9,150 nt of DNA from Chloroflexota bacterium (GTDB lineage Bacteria > Chloroflexota > Limnocylindria > Limnocylindrales > CSP1-4), in NCBI GenBank assembly GCA_029858845.1, contig JAOUEG010000057.1, positions 1 through 9,150 on the forward strand, read 5' to 3'. The notes below the pieces were generated by a model. That model saw nothing but the letters and a program-made list of their open reading frames with translations. It made no database searches and was not told the DNA's origin. The position numbers and the translations under genes were made by a program. This document shows positions 5,995 through 9,150 of this stretch, one piece after another; position 1 is the stretch's first letter; every line of letters starts with the position of its first letter.

Positions 5995-7752
5995 TCAGGG
6001 TGCCGATGCCGTGTTCATCTGCGACGCGTCTGACGGTGAAGTTTCCGTCATGTTGGCCGAGTTGTCCTGCCTGGGCGCCTCGCTGGCCGCGTCCTCGCCG
6101 GCCGCGGCCGCCGCCGCGATCCGCTCCCACCCCTCGGCGGCCGACGCCACGTCGGCCCGGACCGACGCCGGGGTTCCTGCGATCTCGCGAGGGTCGTGCG
6201 GCAGGCGCACGCTGAACCGGCTGCCTGCCCCGGCGCCGCTCTCGACCTCGATGGCACCGCCGTGCATCTCGACGATGCTGCGGGCGATCGCCAGGCCGAG
6301 GCCCGATCCGCTGCCGCGCGCCTCGTTGGCCCGCGAGCCACGGTAGAAGCGCTCGAAGATGTGGGGAAGCTCGGCGGCGTCGATGCCCACCCCCGTGTCG
6401 GACACGTCGATCCGCGCACCGTCGGCGGTCGCCGACACCTGGACGCGGACGGTTCCGCCACGCGGCGTGAACTTGACGGCGTTGCCGACGAGATTGGCCA
6501 CGACCTGACCGATGCGTGGGGGATCGTGGCGCGTCCGGACCGGAGCATCGGGCAGGTCCACGATCAGCGCGACGCCGCGCCGAGATGCCGCAGCATCGTG
6601 CTGGTGCGCCGCCGACTCGACCGCCGCGCGAAGGTCGTCGGGGCGGAGGTCCAGGAGCACGAGACCGGAATCGAGCTTGGACAGTTCCAGCAGGTTCTGG
6701 GCGAGCCAATCCAGGCGCTCGATCTGGCCGGCGCTGGACTCCAGGAATTCGGCCCGCGCCTCCGGATCATCACCCGCGGATTCGATCAACAACTGATTGA
6801 ACGTTCGCAGGGCAGCCAGTGGCGTGCGCAGTTCGTGCGAGACGTCGGCCAGGAAGTCGCGGCTGCGATCCCGGTCTCGCCGGATGATCTCGACGCTCTC
6901 CTCGAGGCGATCCGCCATCGCGTTGAACTGGACCGCGAGCTCGGCGATCTCCGACGAGCCGGAGCGCCGAGCGGACGTTGGCACGCGCCGCGACAGATCG
7001 CCCTCGGCGAGCCCCCGCGATGCGTCGGTCAGCTGGCGGAGCGGGGTCGTGAAGCGTCGGGCGAGCGCCGCCGACACGACGACCGACAGGCCCAGGGCGA
7101 ACAGGGTGATGGCGGCCAGCAGACCGGTGAGATTGGCCAGCGCCGTGGCACGGTACGTGTACGGGTTTGCCAGGGTGATATCCACCACGTAGCGACCCCA
7201 GACCGGGCCGCCGGCGTAGGCCTGGGTGACGGACGTCGGCTCGCGGGACTGCCCGGTCGCGGGGCCGGCCTGGAGATCCGTCCTGAACTCGCCGTTCGCG
7301 CTCGGCAGGAAGACCGTCGCTTCCCCGTTCGAGACGGCCTGGCCGAACTGGATGATGACGTCCGCCTGGCCCAGCCGATCGGCGATGAAGCGGCGCTGGG
7401 CGGGGTCCTGCATCGCCGCGACCACCGCCTCGTTCGTCGTGCCGTCCGCCCCGACGACCGGCTCACTCCCGGCGGCTCGGTCGGCGACGGCCTGGACGTA
7501 CCCACCGACGGTCTCGGACCGGACTTCGAGGTCGGCCGTCTGCTGGCTCGTGAAGTAGTCGTCGAGACGGTTCAGGACGAGGATCGTGACCAGGATCAGG
7601 GTGAGGGCGATGACCGCCACGAAGGCGATCGTCAGGCGCCCCTGGAAGGTGTGCGGCATGAGCCGACGGACGCGCCTCACGAGCGCCGTCCAGCGCGATC
7701 GCACACGACCCGGGCGGAGCGCCTCAGCGCTCGGCGAAGGCGTAACCGACAC
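5995..7752 (-). CDS. HAMP-containing sensor histidine kinase
   Basis: A membrane sensor kinase of 585 residues. The order is a basic N-terminus, TM1 (about 40-61), an extracytoplasmic sensor region of about 140 residues (62-203) with no fold I recognise, TM2 (about 205-231), HAMP (232-284), a HisKA dimerisation domain with His306 in DVSHELRTPLAAL, and an ATPase domain with the N box near Asn420/Asn424 (VANLVGNAVKFTP), the G1 box DTGVGI at 452-457 and the G2 box GSGLGLAI ending at 489. It should autophosphorylate on His306 and pass the phosphate to the regulator encoded just upstream. The ATPase domain ends near 518 and is followed by a ~65-residue Ala/Ser/Asp-rich tail, unusual for the family. 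The GTG at 7752 gives a 29-nt overlap with the regulator gene; a GTG at 7704 (residue 17) would leave a short gap instead. No Shine-Dalgarno decides between them. Confidence 0.95.
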   Translation of the reverse strand: MSVTPSPSAEALRPGRVRSRWTALVRRVRRLMPHTFQGRLTIAFVAVIALTLILVTILVLNRLDDYFTSQQTADLEVRSETVGGYVQAVADRAAGSEPVVGADGTTNEAVVAAMQDPAQRRFIADRLGQADVIIQFGQAVSNGEATVFLPSANGEFRTDLQAGPATGQSREPTSVTQAYAGGPVWGRYVVDITLANPYTYRATALANLTGLLAAITLFALGLSVVVSAALARRFTTPLRQLTDASRGLAEGDLSRRVPTSARRSGSSEIAELAVQFNAMADRLEESVEIIRRDRDRSRDFLADVSHELRTPLAALRTFNQLLIESAGDDPEARAEFLESSAGQIERLDWLAQNLLELSKLDSGLVLLDLRPDDLRAAVESAAHQHDAAASRRGVALIVDLPDAPVRTRHDPPRIGQVVANLVGNAVKFTPRGGTVRVQVSATADGARIDVSDTGVGIDAAELPHIFERFYRGSRANEARGSGSGLGLAIARSIVEMHGGAIEVESGAGAGSRFSVRLPHDPREIAGTPASVRADVASAAEGWERIAAAAAAGEDAASEAPRQDNSANMTETSPSDASQMNTASAP

Positions 7753-8422
7753 CGCGGACCGTCAGGACGAACGCCGGGGAAGCCGGGTCGTCCTCGATCT
7801 TCTCGCGCAGATGGCTGACATGGACGTTGATCGTCTTCTCGTCCTGGTCGAGCGCCTCATAGTCGCGGAGGAGTTCGAGGAGCTCGCCGCGGGTGTACAC
7901 GCGACCGGGCCGGCTCGCAAGGTGGCGGAGGATCTCGAACTCCGTGGGGGTCAGCGAGATCCGGCGAGCCCCCCGTTGCACGCGCCGGCGCTCGAGGTCG
8001 ATGACCAGGTCGCGATGGCGGACGACACGGCCGCCGGCGGCGTCGGCGAGATCGCCGTACGAGCGGCGCAGGAGTGCCTTGATCCGGCTCAGCAGCTCCC
8101 GCAGGCCGAACGGCTTGGTCAGGTAGTCGTCGGCACCGAGCTCGAGGCCGATGACCTTGTCGACTTCATCGTCGCGAGCGGTCAGGACCAGGATCGGCAT
8201 CTTGGCGCCCGCCGCGCGCACCCGGCGCAGGACCTCGAACCCGTCGATGCCGGGGAGCCGCACATCGAGCACCACCAGGTCCGGCGCCTCGCGCGTCGCG
8301 ATCTCCAGGCCCTCTTCGCCGGACCGAGCCACGCCGACGTCGTAGCCCTCCTGCTGGAGGGCGTACTGGATCCCACGCGCGACCGCGTGCTCGTCTTCGA
8401 CGATGAGGATGGTGGCTGCCAC
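7724..8422 (-). CDS. OmpR/PhoB-family response regulator
   Basis: A cytoplasmic DNA-binding regulator of 232 residues, the normal length for the family. The receiver domain (1-120) has the acidic pair Glu9-Asp10, the phosphorylation site Asp53 in VVLDVRLPG, Thr81 in LVLTARDD, and Lys103 in YLTKPFG. The winged-helix output domain spans about 135-230 and shows SLTPTEFEILRHLASRPG, the recognition-helix region around KTINVHVSHLREKI, and the wing VRGVGYAF. The GTG start at 8422 has no Shine-Dalgarno. It is the first gene of the operon with the kinase and HtrA protease, and regulators of this type commonly bind direct repeats upstream of their own operon. Confidence 0.97.
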   Translation of the reverse strand: MAATILIVEDEHAVARGIQYALQQEGYDVGVARSGEEGLEIATREAPDLVVLDVRLPGIDGFEVLRRVRAAGAKMPILVLTARDDEVDKVIGLELGADDYLTKPFGLRELLSRIKALLRRSYGDLADAAGGRVVRHRDLVIDLERRRVQRGARRISLTPTEFEILRHLASRPGRVYTRGELLELLRDYEALDQDEKTINVHVSHLREKIEDDPASPAFVLTVRGVGYAFAER

Positions 8423-8428
8423 GGAGCG

Positions 8429-8434
8429 ATGCTA
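8429..8434 (-). promoter_or_regulatory. Possible -10 element for a leaderless start of the response regulator
   Basis: On the minus strand TAGCAT ends 6 nt before the GTG start at 8422, the distance expected if transcription begins at the start codon. The lack of a Shine-Dalgarno fits. No clear -35 is seen at 16-18 nt spacing. Confidence 0.3.
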
Positions 8435-8512
8435 CACCGACTGCTGAAAGAGGCCGTGTGACATCGCGACAGCGCCATGCGGCGCCGGAGCGCGGAGACG
8501 GTGCGTGCCGGG

Positions 8513-8540
8513 CCGACCTGGGCGCGCCTCGTGGTACCCT
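8513..8540 (+). promoter_or_regulatory. Possible promoter of the L25 gene
   Basis: TACCCT at 8535-8540 is preceded by TGG, giving an extended -10 (TGnTACCCT). CCGACC at 8513-8518 is a weak -35 at 16-nt spacing. A start near 8546 would give a leader of about 90 nt, which contains a modest inverted repeat, CTCGCC (8559-8564) with GGCGAG (8580-8585). The rest of 8423-8634 shows no gene or RNA that I recognise. Confidence 0.35.
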
Positions 8541-8621
8541 ACGCTCCGCTCCGGGCGCCTCGCCATCTCCGGCCCCGCCGGCGAGTCGCGGCCCGCTGAA
8601 CCAGACATATCATTCGAACCT

Positions 8622-8625
8622 GAGG
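8622..8625 (+). promoter_or_regulatory. Shine-Dalgarno of the L25 gene
   Basis: GAGG, within TGAGGT, lies 9 nt before the ATG at 8635. It supports this start, at which conserved L25 sequence begins almost at once. Confidence 0.65.
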
Positions 8626-8634
8626 TCCCGAACC

Positions 8635-9150
8635 ATGGCCACCGCCCGACCGACCCTTGCCGCCGAGCACCGCGAGGTGACCGGCAAGGCCGTCAACCGA
8701 TTGCGCAAGGCCGGTCGTCTCCCGGCCGTCGTGTACGGGCACGGCGAGGGTTCCACCAACGTCTCCGTGGACGCCCACGAGTTCGACCTCCTGCGACGGC
8801 ACACCGGACCCAACGCCCTGGTCGACCTGTCGGTTGACGGCGGCAAGCCCACGCCGGTGCTCATCAACGGCGTCCAGGTCCATCCCGTGAACCGCCGGCC
8901 CCTGCACGCCGACCTGTTCCTCGTCCGGATGACCCAGGAACTGACGGTGGACGTGCCGCTCGTGCCGGTCGGTGAGTCGATCGCCATCTCGCAGCTCGGC
9001 GGGACGCTCCTCCACCCGTCCGAGACGGTCAAGGTGCGGGCACTGCCGGATCATCTTCCGCAGTCGATCGAGTACTCGATCGAGTCGCTCCTCGATTTCG
9101 ATGCCACGATCAACGTTCGCGACCTGTCGATCCCGTCGGACGTGACGCTC
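8635..9150 (+). CDS. rplY: 50S ribosomal protein L25, CTC form (3' end beyond window)
   Basis: L25 binds 5S rRNA in the large ribosomal subunit. The window holds 172 codons from the ATG with no stop. The N-terminal L25 domain shows the typical RKAGRLPAVVYG segment at residues 24-35, a region about 36-80 with HEFDLLRR, and VQVHPVNRRPLHADLF in the 80s-90s, the usual site before the domain boundary. The sequence continues past residue 100 (LTVDVPLVPVG, then ESLLDF and NVRDLSIP), which marks the longer two-domain CTC/TL5 form with a C-terminal beta domain rather than the short E. coli type. In many bacteria this gene is followed by peptidyl-tRNA hydrolase, which cannot be checked here. It is divergent from the regulator operon. 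Confidence 0.95.
   Translation, partial: MATARPTLAAEHREVTGKAVNRLRKAGRLPAVVYGHGEGSTNVSVDAHEFDLLRRHTGPNALVDLSVDGGKPTPVLINGVQVHPVNRRPLHADLFLVRMTQELTVDVPLVPVGESIAISQLGGTLLHPSETVKVRALPDHLPQSIEYSIESLLDFDATINVRDLSIPSDVTL

Noticed and set aside
6196..7818. A 540-residue plus-strand open frame opposite the kinase gene
   Set aside because: Antisense artefact of GC-rich codon bias; the kinase motifs on the other strand are unambiguous.

Overview
This is a high-GC (roughly two-thirds G+C or more) bacterial chromosome segment with compact, core-genome content and no sign of phage, transposon or CRISPR material. Strong G/C preference at third codon positions, many GTG starts, several starts without a Shine-Dalgarno sequence, and an RR-HK-HtrA cluster beside a folate cluster fit a GC-rich Chloroflexota lineage (for example Limnocylindria-like soil or freshwater groups). 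An actinobacterial-type origin cannot be excluded by eye. The taxonomic call is inference.

Layout. (1) Positions 1-1194, minus strand: the N-terminal 398 residues of a membrane-anchored, surface-exposed protein with stacked Ig-like domains, running off the left edge. (2) About 1195-1470: divergent intergenic region with a GGTGCG/CGCACC repeat cluster and a possible promoter. (3) About 1471-4476, plus strand: a tightly coupled operon of a small four-cysteine protein, folC, folP and folB. Every junction is a 4-nt start/stop overlap (GTGA, GTGA, ATGA). (4) 4477-4506: short convergent junction with inverted repeats that may act as a terminator for both sides. (5) 4507-8422, minus strand: an operon transcribed as OmpR-type response regulator, HAMP histidine kinase, then a membrane-anchored HtrA-type serine protease. 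(6) 8423-8634: divergent regulatory region. (7) 8635 to the right edge, plus strand: the 5' part of the gene for ribosomal protein L25 (CTC form).

How the genes work together. FolB makes 6-hydroxymethyl-dihydropterin from dihydroneopterin, FolP joins the activated pterin to p-aminobenzoate, and FolC adds glutamate. The cluster thus covers three folate steps but lacks GTP cyclohydrolase (folE) and the pyrophosphokinase (folK), which must lie elsewhere. The RR-HK-HtrA set has the same order as mycobacterial mprA-mprB-pepD and is most simply read as an envelope-stress circuit: the kinase senses damage outside the membrane and the regulator drives its own operon, including the quality-control protease. 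The least understood items are the small four-cysteine protein that leads the folate operon, the Ig-like surface protein, and the long low-complexity C-terminal tail on the kinase.
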